Shown here: piece by piece, positions 54,936 to 61,931 of the stretch | How positions within the stretch are numbered: the first letter of the stretch is position 1 | Layout: each line of letters opens with the position of its first letter | NCBI GenBank assembly: GCA_026394555.1 | Contig: JAPKXZ010000052.1 | Location: 37,376 to 101,375, forward strand | Direction of reading: 5' to 3' | DNA: 64,000 nucleotides | Source: Methanothrix sp. | Lineage (GTDB): Archaea > Halobacteriota > Methanosarcinia > Methanotrichales > Methanotrichaceae | Made by a program: the position numbers and the translations under genes | The notes under the pieces: model-generated | Database searches by the model: none | Seen by the model: the letters and a program-made list of their open reading frames with translations, nothing else | What the model was told of the DNA's origin: nothing

Positions 54936-56434
54936 TCTCAAACGTAATCTCGCTATTGATTGCCATTCCCCTTCTGGGGGCGGTGATATCCTTCTATGCG
55001 GGAACCAAGGCCAAATTCGTGGCCCTAATCGCCTCGCTTATACCTTTAGCCCTATCCCTGCAAATGTACATGGAGTTTGACAAAACTTCGAAGATAATGC
55101 AATTTGTGGAGAGCTACAACTGGGTTCCTTCCCTTGGCGTCAAGTACACTGTGGGCATCGACGGCATAGGCTTTCCCTTAGTTCTGCTTTCCACAATAGT
55201 ATCCGTACTGGTAATAATATACTCCTGGGGAGAGACAAAGAAGCCTAATCAGTACTTTGCCCTGCTTCTGCTCAATGAAGTCGGGGTACTGGGTGTCTTT
55301 ACATCTCTGGACTTCTTCCTCTTCTACATCTTCTGGGAGATTGTGCTCATACCCATGTTCTTCCTAATTGGATCGTGGGGCGGACCGAGAAAGGATTACG
55401 CTGCAGTCAAGTTCTTCATCTACACCCACGTGGCAAGCCTGGTGATGCTGCTGGCTATCTTCGCCCTGTACTTCACCTACCAGATGCCCGACGGGTCGAG
55501 AACTTTCGATATGCTGACCTTGCTGGCAGCAACAGCAGACAAGACCATATTCCCAACCAGCATGCTCAATATCATCTTCGCTGGACTGCTTCTGGGATTT
55601 CTGGTCAAGATGCCTGCCTTCCCCTTCCATACCTGGCTGCCGGATGCCCACGTCGAGGCACCCACCGCCGGTTCGGTCGTGCTGGCAGCTCTGCTGCTTA
55701 AAATGGGCGGATACGGTCTCTTCCGGATCATATTGCCCATGCTCCCCCACGTCGATAAGGCATTCGTGACCATCATCGCCATCATCGCGGTGATATCTAT
55801 CGTCTACGGAGCCTTCATGGCGCTGGCACAGAAGGATATCAAGAAGCTGGTAGCATACTCATCCGTCAGCCACATGGGCTTTGTCACACTCGGAGCTGTG
55901 GCCTTCACCTGGATGTCGGTTACCGGAGCTATGTTCCAGCAGTTCTCGCACGGCATCATCACCTGCGTCCTGTTCATGTCCGCCGGTACCATTCAGCACG
56001 TGGTAGGGACCAGGGTTATTGCCGATCTCGGTGGCCTGGCTGATCGCATGCCCAAGTTCGCAGTCATCATGATGGCCGGATTCATGGCCTCCCTGGGACT
56101 GCCGGGCATGAGCGGCTTCGTGGCCGAGTTCATGGTTCTGACCGGGTCGTTTGCAACGCTGCCGGTCTACACCATGATCGTAGTCTTCCTGAGCATAGTT
56201 ACAACGGCTGCTTATCACCTCTGGGCCCTGCAAAAGGCTATGTTCGGACCGATATTGAAGAAGTACATGAATGTGCATGAACCGCATGCCTACGAGCTGT
56301 TCTCCATGGCCATGATCATAGTTCTCTCTTTGATCTTCGGTCTACAACCCGGGCTGATCACAGATATAATGGGAACAGCGGCAACTCAGGTCATGGAGCC
56401 TGTAATGACTCTGACTCAGATGGGGGTGATCTGA
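54932..56434 (+). CDS. fpoM: FpoM, antiporter-like proton-pumping subunit
   Basis: The protein has 500 residues with about 14 membrane helices, matching NuoM: FLFYIFWEIVLIPMFFLIGSWGG, LVKMPAFPFHTWLPDAHVEAPTAGSVVLAALLLKMGGYG and AYSSVSHMGFVTLG. The Lys/Glu pair positions of the pumping channel are in WEIVLIP and LVKMPAF. Confidence 0.95.
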   Translation: MISNVISLLIAIPLLGAVISFYAGTKAKFVALIASLIPLALSLQMYMEFDKTSKIMQFVESYNWVPSLGVKYTVGIDGIGFPLVLLSTIVSVLVIIYSWGETKKPNQYFALLLLNEVGVLGVFTSLDFFLFYIFWEIVLIPMFFLIGSWGGPRKDYAAVKFFIYTHVASLVMLLAIFALYFTYQMPDGSRTFDMLTLLAATADKTIFPTSMLNIIFAGLLLGFLVKMPAFPFHTWLPDAHVEAPTAGSVVLAALLLKMGGYGLFRIILPMLPHVDKAFVTIIAIIAVISIVYGAFMALAQKDIKKLVAYSSVSHMGFVTLGAVAFTWMSVTGAMFQQFSHGIITCVLFMSAGTIQHVVGTRVIADLGGLADRMPKFAVIMMAGFMASLGLPGMSGFVAEFMVLTGSFATLPVYTMIVVFLSIVTTAAYHLWALQKAMFGPILKKYMNVHEPHAYELFSMAMIIVLSLIFGLQPGLITDIMGTAATQVMEPVMTLTQMGVI

Positions 56435-56435
56435 A

Positions 56436-57932
56436 GTGGAATTTTCACACTACGCACCCCTCTGGGGAGAAGCGCTACTAACAATCCTGGCAGTGCTCGT
56501 TGTACTGCTGGGATCCCTGATGAAGAACAGCGGCAAGCTCATGGGATACCTGAGTGCAGCCGGGCTGGTGGCAGCTCTGGCGCTGGTGGCCTCCAATTTG
56601 ACCATCAAGCCAACTCTGTTCTTCTTTGATACCATCTCGGTCGATGCCCTGTCTCAGTTCTTCAAGGTCGTCTTCCTGGTGGTATCGCTGCTGGTAGTGA
56701 TAGCCTCCATGTCCAAGTACACGGGAAAGGGCGCAGACGAATACTTCGCACTGCTGCTCTTTGCCACCGTGGGCATGATGGTGGTCTCCAGTTCCGTTGA
56801 CATCATCACCCTGTTCGTGGGCTTTGAGCTGGCCAGCCTGTCCACCTATGCCCTGGCGGCCTTTGATAGAAGCCGGAAGAACCTGGAAGCGGCCATGAAG
56901 TATTTCATCTTCGGCTCTGTCGCTTCTGCGTTCATGCTCTTCGGCTTCTCGCTGCTCTACGGCATGGCAGGATCTACTCATCTCGTAGATATCGCTGCAG
57001 CCTCGCTGGCTAACTTTGGCCCGGCAACGCTGGTGGCTCTGCTCTTCGTCATAGTAGGGTTCGGCTTCAAGATGGCACTGGTGCCCTTCCATATGTGGGC
57101 TCCCGATACCTACGAGGGCGCACCGCCCCTGGTCTCGGCCCTGCTGGCTGCCGGCTCCAAGAAGATGGGCTTTGTCGCCGCCTTCCGGGTAATTCTCATT
57201 GCCCTGGTGGCTCTGCGCATGGAATGGTACATGGCCTTCGCCATACTGGCTGCCTTGACCATGACGCTCGGTAACCTTGCGGCCTGCTGGCAAAACAATG
57301 TGCGCCGCATACTGGCTTACTCCTCTATCGCTCAGGCGGGCTACATCGCCATCGCCTTTGTGGTGGTGGGTGCAGCTTATGGAGCTATGCCAGTTAATGT
57401 GCTGAACATGGGGCCGATTCGAGCCGATCAGCTGGGCATTGCCGGCGCGCTGCTGCTCATCTTGGGACACGCTCTCATGAAGACGGGAGCCTTCATCGGC
57501 ACGGCTCTGGTATCGAGTAATGTGTCCAAGGAAAGCGAAACCGACCCGGATGACATATCCAACTATGCCGGTCTTGCCAAGAGGGCGCCCATAACTGCGT
57601 TTTGCATGCTCATCTTCATGTTTGCGCTGGCGGGCATTCCTCCCACGGCGGGATACATCGGCAAGTTCGTGCTCTTCAGCTCGGCCATTTATTCCGGCCT
57701 GGTCTGGCTGGCAGTGCTGGCCATACTCAACAGCGCTCTGTCGCTGGTGTACTACCTGAGGATCATCAGCTACATGTACCTCAAGGAAGCGGCCGGCCCC
57801 AAGATCAAAGAGCAGAAAGGATATGTGGTAGCACTCGTCCTGACGCTTTTGGCAGTGGTCTGGATAGGCGTCTTCCCAGAGGCATTCATCAACTGGGCAA
57901 TGCAGGCAGCAGCAGTTCTGCTGCCTCAGTAA
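56436..57932 (+). CDS. fpoN: FpoN, antiporter-like proton-pumping subunit
   Basis: The protein has 498 residues from GTG 56436, one base after the fpoM stop. It is the NuoN homologue: FVGFELASLSTYALAAFDR, GFGFKMALVPFHMWAPDTYEGAPPLVSALLA and ILAYSSIAQAGYIAI. It closes the operon. No fpoO or fpoF follows within the window, unlike Methanosarcina, where fpoO ends the cluster. Confidence 0.95.
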   Translation: MEFSHYAPLWGEALLTILAVLVVLLGSLMKNSGKLMGYLSAAGLVAALALVASNLTIKPTLFFFDTISVDALSQFFKVVFLVVSLLVVIASMSKYTGKGADEYFALLLFATVGMMVVSSSVDIITLFVGFELASLSTYALAAFDRSRKNLEAAMKYFIFGSVASAFMLFGFSLLYGMAGSTHLVDIAAASLANFGPATLVALLFVIVGFGFKMALVPFHMWAPDTYEGAPPLVSALLAAGSKKMGFVAAFRVILIALVALRMEWYMAFAILAALTMTLGNLAACWQNNVRRILAYSSIAQAGYIAIAFVVVGAAYGAMPVNVLNMGPIRADQLGIAGALLLILGHALMKTGAFIGTALVSSNVSKESETDPDDISNYAGLAKRAPITAFCMLIFMFALAGIPPTAGYIGKFVLFSSAIYSGLVWLAVLAILNSALSLVYYLRIISYMYLKEAAGPKIKEQKGYVVALVLTLLAVVWIGVFPEAFINWAMQAAAVLLPQ

Positions 57933-57933
57933 A

Positions 57934-57985
57934 ATTTTTGCTTTTAACTTTTTTCGGCATTTTGGTTTTGCTTTTCTCCGCCCAG
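57934..57985 (+). terminator. T-rich terminator after fpoN
   Basis: Repeated T-runs (atttttg, cttttaacttttttcgg, ttggttttgctttt) begin right after the fpoN stop, as expected for archaeal termination of a long operon. Confidence 0.5.
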
Positions 57986-58114
57986 GTCTTTCCAATTGAT
58001 TCGAATATCTCAATGATTGTCTTGAATTATTCCCGAGGACGCCGATCGTGGTTGCCTTCCTCGCACCGTTCGCGGCTTCGCGTGAGATACGGCCTCTTTT
58101 GGTGCCGGGGGCTG

Positions 58115-58290
58115 GGACTTCCGGCTGCTCAAGCTCTATGCTGATAGCCACGCTCGTCCCTCTGCCCGACCGGGTGTGAGTTAGCCAGCTCCCGTTCGCC
58201 CTGCTTTGCGGGGCACACTAGACGGCGCCTCGGCGGTCCTCCGCTGCCTGCCCCCCCCGCACAGCCCGCACGGCAACCTGCAAGACCTCA
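58115..58290 (+). repeat. R2 GC-rich repeat, copy 1
   Basis: In the 432-base gap between fpoN and hicB: ttccggctgctcaagctctatg, ccacgctcgtccctctgcc, ccagctcccgttcgccctgcttt, cggcggtcctccgctgcctgcccccc and gcacagcc. The same strings recur at 58.8, 59.8 and 60.7 kb. Not related to R1 as far as I can see. Confidence 0.65.
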
Positions 58291-58364
58291 TCAGATTAAA
58301 GAGAGTGGCCTGGAGGCCCACCTATTTTATCTATCTGAATGCGGAAAGAGAGGACTGTGATCTC

Positions 58365-58580
58365 ATGTTCGTTCTTACTGCGGTGATTCACAAAGAAGAG
58401 GAAATGTACATCGCCGAGTGTCCTGAGGTTGGTACAGTGAGCCAGGGTTTTACGATCGAAGAGGCCGTAGCCAACCTTAAGGAGGCTACGGAACTTTACC
58501 TTGAGGAGTTTCCCTTGGAAGGAGAACTCAAAATGGCTTTTGTGACAACCTTCGAGGTGCCACAGGTTGCCAAGACCTAG
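58365..58580 (+). CDS. hicB: HicB-type antitoxin, partner of a broken hicA
   Basis: The start is ATG 58365 (MFVLTAVIHKEEEMYIAECPEVG), giving 71 residues; the longer ORF-track start runs back into the R2 repeat. The typical short HicB fold is visible: YIAECPEVGTVSQGFTIEEAVANLKEATELYLEEF. It is from a different HicB subfamily than the three in the 5-9 kb island. It overlaps the hicA frame by 14 bases. Confidence 0.85.
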   Translation: MFVLTAVIHKEEEMYIAECPEVGTVSQGFTIEEAVANLKEATELYLEEFPLEGELKMAFVTTFEVPQVAKT

Positions 58581-58797
58581 GAAGGTCTCTGGAGAAGATA
58601 CAATCAAGATTCTCTGAAACAACTTCGGATTCGATATATCCGGTAGCTCCAAAAGTCACATTCGGCTCTCAAAGATGGCTTCAGAGGGAAAGGTAGGAAC
58701 AGTTGTGCCAAAGCACCCCGAACTGAAGATAGGCACATTAAAGGGCATTTTGAAGCAGGCCAAGGTGGATCCGGAGGATTTTGCGGAATGTCTTTAA
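58567..58797 (+). pseudogene. hicA: hicA interrupted by an in-frame TGA
   Basis: From TTG 58567 the frame reads LPRPRKVSGEDTIKIL, then TGA at 58615-58617 (codon 17), and continues NNFGFDISGSSKSHIRLSKM, VVPKHPELKIGTLKGILKQAKVDPEDF to a TAA at 58797. Every other HicA feature, including the catalytic-position SSKSH histidine and the PKHPELKIGTL strand, is intact. A single nonsense change in the toxin, with the antitoxin preserved, is therefore the simplest reading. Confidence 0.8.
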
Positions 58798-58824
58798 CTT
58801 CAATTCAGGGCAAAAAAGTCGATT

Positions 58825-58945
58825 TCAGTACGAGAACTCAGCCTCCCCGCGCCCCGGCGGTCCTCCGCTGCCCGGCCCCCGCACAGCCGCATGAGGCCGC
58901 GGCCCACACACACGCGCGCGGGCGGGTCTGCTGGGGCATCTACGA
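58825..58945 (+). repeat. R2 GC-rich repeat, copy 2 (short)
   Basis: ccccggcggtcctccgctgcccggcccccgcacagccgcatgaggccg followed by cacacacacgcgcgcgggcggg. Only the 3' blocks of R2 are present. Confidence 0.65.
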
Positions 58946-59009
58946 GACGGAATTAATAATTTACAGTGCATCTCTTGATATTAGCGATTAAATCACGGGG
59001 GCAAAGAGG

Positions 59010-59200
59010 TTGAATATTTATAGCAAATTACTGGAGAGTCGTGCGGAGATATAGCCATCGCTGCCAAGCATGGAGCCTACAACGTCCGCGTCTTTTTGCT
59101 CCGTAGCCAGACTTGAGGCCGATTCAGCCAGTGACCTCGACCTGCTGGTGGAGATGGAGCTTTAAAGAAGTCTTCTCGATCGGGATGGACTGCTCATGGA
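59010..59200 (+). pseudogene. Decayed MNT-type nucleotidyltransferase gene
   Basis: From TTG 59010 the reading goes NIYSKLLESRAEI, loses one base, then AIAAKHGAYNVRVF, gains one base in a T-run, then SVARLEADSASDLDLLVEMEL, a TAA stop, and in the same frame RSLLDRDGLLMD. This reproduces the minimal nucleotidyltransferase pattern (NVRVFGSxARxEAD..SDLDLLVEME.GRSLLDLGGLL) used as antitoxin to HEPN toxins. Two frameshifts and one stop make it a clear pseudogene. No HEPN partner is seen. Confidence 0.7.
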
Positions 59201-59503
59201 TCAACTTCCTAAAACATCTTCATGCAGTCCGAAATCAACTATTACAATGCGATTATTATCATAATCGATTCTGTAACGAATGACCCAATGGTCCTTAAGG
59301 TGAACTTCTCTATCCCCAGCTTTATCATGACTGAGGGGTTTACCGCATTCTGGCTCACGGCAAAGCTTTTCGAGTCTCTTTTCGATCTGTCTTTCCAGCT
59401 CTTTGTCTTTCTTCTTGGCATCGGATAAAAGCTTACCAACCGATTTAGGGATAAACAGGTCAAAAGGCGTCTTCGTCTTGCCAAGTGGAATAAACCTTAA
59501 CAT
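59201..59503 (-). CDS. RelE-superfamily toxin
   Basis: The protein has 100 residues: KSVGKLLSDAKKKDKELERQIEKRLEKL helices, then GDREVHLKDHWVIRYRIDYDNNRIVIVDFGLHEDVLGS, a RelE/HigB-like strand set with basic residues. It follows the antitoxin gene by 3 bases on the minus strand. Ribosome-dependent mRNA cleavage is the family activity. Confidence 0.78.
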   Translation of the reverse strand: MLRFIPLGKTKTPFDLFIPKSVGKLLSDAKKKDKELERQIEKRLEKLCREPECGKPLSHDKAGDREVHLKDHWVIRYRIDYDNNRIVIVDFGLHEDVLGS

Positions 59504-59506
59504 ATT

Positions 59507-59698
59507 TCAAATCTTTTCTAGATAATCTTTTAATTCCTCAGATGAGGTAATAAGCGTACCTTCCCCGCGCAAGTATTCCTCCCAGGCCGCGTTTGTTCTA
59601 GCCAAAGCGACTGGATCTCGGATTAAAGCCCGGTCTGTCTTCTTTTTCCTGGAGAAACGATGAATCATTGCCCGAACCCAAGATATGTTAATAGTCAT
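59507..59698 (-). CDS. Antitoxin of the RelE-type pair
   Basis: The protein has 63 residues, with a basic, helical N-terminus (VRAMIHRFSRKKKTDRALIRDP) and an acidic C-terminal helix (SSEELKDYLEKI) that would wrap the toxin. No DNA-binding fold is recognised. The assignment depends on size and position directly upstream of the RelE-like gene. Confidence 0.6.
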   Translation of the reverse strand: MTINISWVRAMIHRFSRKKKTDRALIRDPVALARTNAAWEEYLRGEGTLITSSEELKDYLEKI

Positions 59699-59754
59699 CT
59701 GAAGCTCCTTCTATCACAAATGTAATAAACTCCCTAGGATTATAAGTTTTCCTG

Positions 59755-59955
59755 TCGAATGATCGCTGACCAGGCTCGACCCACTGCCATTTGAGGCGGG
59801 CCAGCCAGCTCCCGCTCGCCCTGCTTTCCGTGGCACACCGCCACGCACCCCGGTGGTCCTCTGCTGCCCGGCCCCCGCACAGCTGCACCTGGCCCCCGCC
59901 CACACGCGCGCAGGCGGCAGCGCACGGAGCCGGGCCTGTGGTCAGAAGCGGGCAG
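59755..59955 (+). repeat. R2 GC-rich repeat, copy 3
   Basis: In the 320-base gap before the GNAT pair: ccactgccatttgaggcgggcc, ccagctcccgctcgccctgcttt, ggtggtcctctgctgcccggcccccgcacagctgcac and cacacgcgcgcaggcgg. No gene is supported here. Confidence 0.65.
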
Positions 59956-60017
59956 CGAATGTCAGTCCAAAGATTCATATCCAACCATTAGCATAATAGT
60001 AAGAGAGGCATACTAGC

Positions 60018-60170
60018 ATGGCACGGCCAATTGAATTAGGCTTGATCCTGGAAGGCGAGGATGCAGAAGAGTTCTTAGAGGATATCAGGAACCCCAAAAA
60101 GCCCACTAAAGAGCAGATGGAGATGTTTCGGGAAGCCATCCGGATATACAAAGAGCATCCGGTTTCATGA
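60018..60170 (+). CDS. Small antitoxin of a GNAT-toxin pair
   Basis: The 50-residue gene is too short for the ORF track: MARPIELGLILEGEDAEEF, then a helical KEQMEMFREAIRIYKEH tail. It ends in an ATGA overlap with the acetyltransferase gene. The acidic LEGEDAEEF box followed by a helix is typical of short antitoxins that precede GNAT toxins in archaea and bacteria. Confidence 0.75.
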   Translation: MARPIELGLILEGEDAEEFLEDIRNPKKPTKEQMEMFREAIRIYKEHPVS

Positions 60171-60715
60171 AGTCCTTTCCTATCGATCAGCTTCGGGTAG
60201 AATATCTAAGAGAGAGTCATAACATCTCGTTTTTTAGTTGCAGCAATGGCGACCTGAATGATTTCTTGAAGAGTGATGCAAAGAAATCCCAGGAGGATCT
60301 GATAAGCAGGACATATTTGTGTCTCTGGCAAGACAGCATACTGGGCTACCTGACGCTTGTCACGGACACGATTGAAGTCAAGCTGATAGAAAAAGATGAT
60401 GGCGTGGATGGCTATCCCTATCCCAGATATCCCTCCATAAAAATTGCCAGGTTGGCTGTTGAGGAGAGGTTTGAGGGGTGTGGCATAGGGCGATTCCTGT
60501 TGTTTTGGGCTACAGGTAAGGTTTACCAGTTGTCTAACGAGGTCGGATGCAGGTACATAACCCTGGACTCGAAACGCGAATCTCTTGGCTTTTATGAAAA
60601 GTTCGGGTTTAAGGTGATAATGAAATATGCAAGCCGCAACTTTCCGCCCATGTACCTTAACATGTATCCAATCGTCTTGCAGATGCGGCAAGAAGACTCT
60701 GAGAGTGTGGCGTGA
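60167..60715 (+). CDS. GNAT acetyltransferase toxin (TacT-like)
   Basis: The protein has 182 residues. The start is fixed by the ATGA overlap. Motifs are FSCSNGDLNDFLKSDAKKSQEDLISRTYLCL, IARLAVEERFEGCGIGRFLLFWA (acetyl-CoA binding R/Q-x-x-G-x-G/A type) and ITLDSKRESLGFYEKFGF. Such proteins acetylate aminoacyl-tRNA and block translation. Substrate is inferred from the family. Confidence 0.88.
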   Translation: MKSFPIDQLRVEYLRESHNISFFSCSNGDLNDFLKSDAKKSQEDLISRTYLCLWQDSILGYLTLVTDTIEVKLIEKDDGVDGYPYPRYPSIKIARLAVEERFEGCGIGRFLLFWATGKVYQLSNEVGCRYITLDSKRESLGFYEKFGFKVIMKYASRNFPPMYLNMYPIVLQMRQEDSESVA

Positions 60716-60905
60716 GTCCGGCTGCTCAAGCTCAATACCTAGGGCAACACTCGTCCCACTGCCATTCGAGGCGGGCTAGCCCCTCACGCCCTTGCTTTCT
60801 GGGGCACACGGCCGCACCCCGGCGGTCCTCCGCTGCCTGCCCCCCGCACAGCCGCACGAGGCCGCCCACACACGCGCGCGGGCGGGGGCGCACACGGGCA
60901 TTCGC
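60715..60905 (+). repeat. R2 GC-rich repeat, copy 4
   Basis: tccggctgctcaagctcaatacc, cactcgtcccactgccattcgaggcggg, cggcggtcctccgctgcctgccccccgcacagccgcacgaggccg and cacacacgcgcgcgggcggg. It is the most complete copy and starts directly at the GNAT toxin stop. The rest of the gap to 61088 shows nothing I can name. Confidence 0.68.
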
Positions 60906-61088
60906 ATTGCTTGAATTAGGCTCATGCCTTTTGCGCCACTTCTCCCGCAGCTAAAGACTTTGCCAGGAGCTTTCCCGTGAAAAAGATAAGTGGCTTGCAG
61001 GCGCCAGTAACGCTGCAAGTCGTCAGGCACATTCCAAAAGCTATGGTCAAGGTCAGGATGGTCTTAACTCACGGCCCCTTCGAATATG

Positions 61089-61799
61089 CTAACTCGCGTT
61101 CCCGGAGGCCTGCAAGGCAGCCACTATGGCTTCTGCGAATTCCCCTGATGCATAAGGACCATTTCCTGTGATAATGTTTCCATCCTGCACTACTGCCTCA
61201 TCTGAGACAACCGCGCCTTTGGATTTGATGTGATCCGTTTCCGATGCCGTGGCTCTCTTGCCATTGAGAAGCCCTGCGTCTGCCAGGGTCCAGGGAGCAA
61301 GACAAATGGCACCCATTAGTTTCTTTTGTGCACTCGTTGACTTTGCTAGAGCTTGGTAATCAGGATCTTCGTTAAGCCTAAGGGAGTAAATTCCTTCACC
61401 GCCTACAAAGACTACAGCGACGTAGTCTGATAACTTAACTTCCTTCAAATCCAGATCTATCGGTACGCTCTCCCCATTCATTCCTGTAGCAGTCTTTACT
61501 CCTTTAGAGGCCAGGACGACAGAGTAACCCCTGCTTTGAAAATAATCGCGAGGCACATTCAGCTCCTCCTCTCGATACTGCTGAGGGGATAGTACCATCA
61601 GGATCTTTCCTTTGCGAGGAGATGTATCTGAAGAATTCACCGTACCGTTTTCTGCCTCCAGCAGGTTGTATCCTGGTTTGGTGTATTCGGGTGTGCTATA
61701 TCCTAAGGCCGTTTGACTGGAAAAATCATGCTGAGCAAATACTGGAAAGGCTCCTGCCAGGAACAGGAGAAGGACCAATTTCTGCAATAAGTTCTTCAT
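61089..61799 (-). CDS. Secreted DJ-1/PfpI family protein
   Basis: The protein has 236 residues with signal peptide NLLQKLVLLLFLAGAFPVFA. The PfpI fold is seen in KILMVLSPQQYREEELNVPRDYF, VAVVFVGGEGIYSL and MGAICLAPWTLADAGLL with the nucleophile-elbow cysteine. The family includes glyoxalase III, proteases and chaperones. The start of the fold carries ...REEE with the acidic residue usually next to the Cys. It is probably extracytoplasmic, which is uncommon for this family. Confidence 0.85.
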   Translation of the reverse strand: MKNLLQKLVLLLFLAGAFPVFAQHDFSSQTALGYSTPEYTKPGYNLLEAENGTVNSSDTSPRKGKILMVLSPQQYREEELNVPRDYFQSRGYSVVLASKGVKTATGMNGESVPIDLDLKEVKLSDYVAVVFVGGEGIYSLRLNEDPDYQALAKSTSAQKKLMGAICLAPWTLADAGLLNGKRATASETDHIKSKGAVVSDEAVVQDGNIITGNGPYASGEFAEAIVAALQASGNAS

Positions 61800-61862
61800 G
61801 ATCCTAACAATCGTAGGCCAAAGGATAAATAGATCACGAATTTCACCAGATTAAGAACAAAA

Positions 61863-61902
61863 ATGCTTTCTAGATCCTGGCTTGCGCCAGGATCTAGAAA
61901 GC
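61863..61902. terminator. Perfect 18-bp inverted repeat between DJ-1 and sulfatase genes
   Basis: tgctttctagatcctggc-ttgc-gccaggatctagaaagca: arms 61863-61880 and 61885-61902, loop of four. It lies 29 bases after the sulfatase stop (minus strand) and upstream of the DJ-1 gene. A bidirectional hairpin terminator is likely; a mobile-element footprint is the alternative. Confidence 0.6.
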
Positions 61903-61931
61903 AAATTTCAATCCCATTGCATATCTTCGAT

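Noticed and set aside
56478-58151. 557-residue minus-strand ORF opposite fpoN
   Set aside because: Composition is rich in Gln, His and Arg, typical of the reverse strand of a membrane-protein gene; it lies over a well-supported fpoN.
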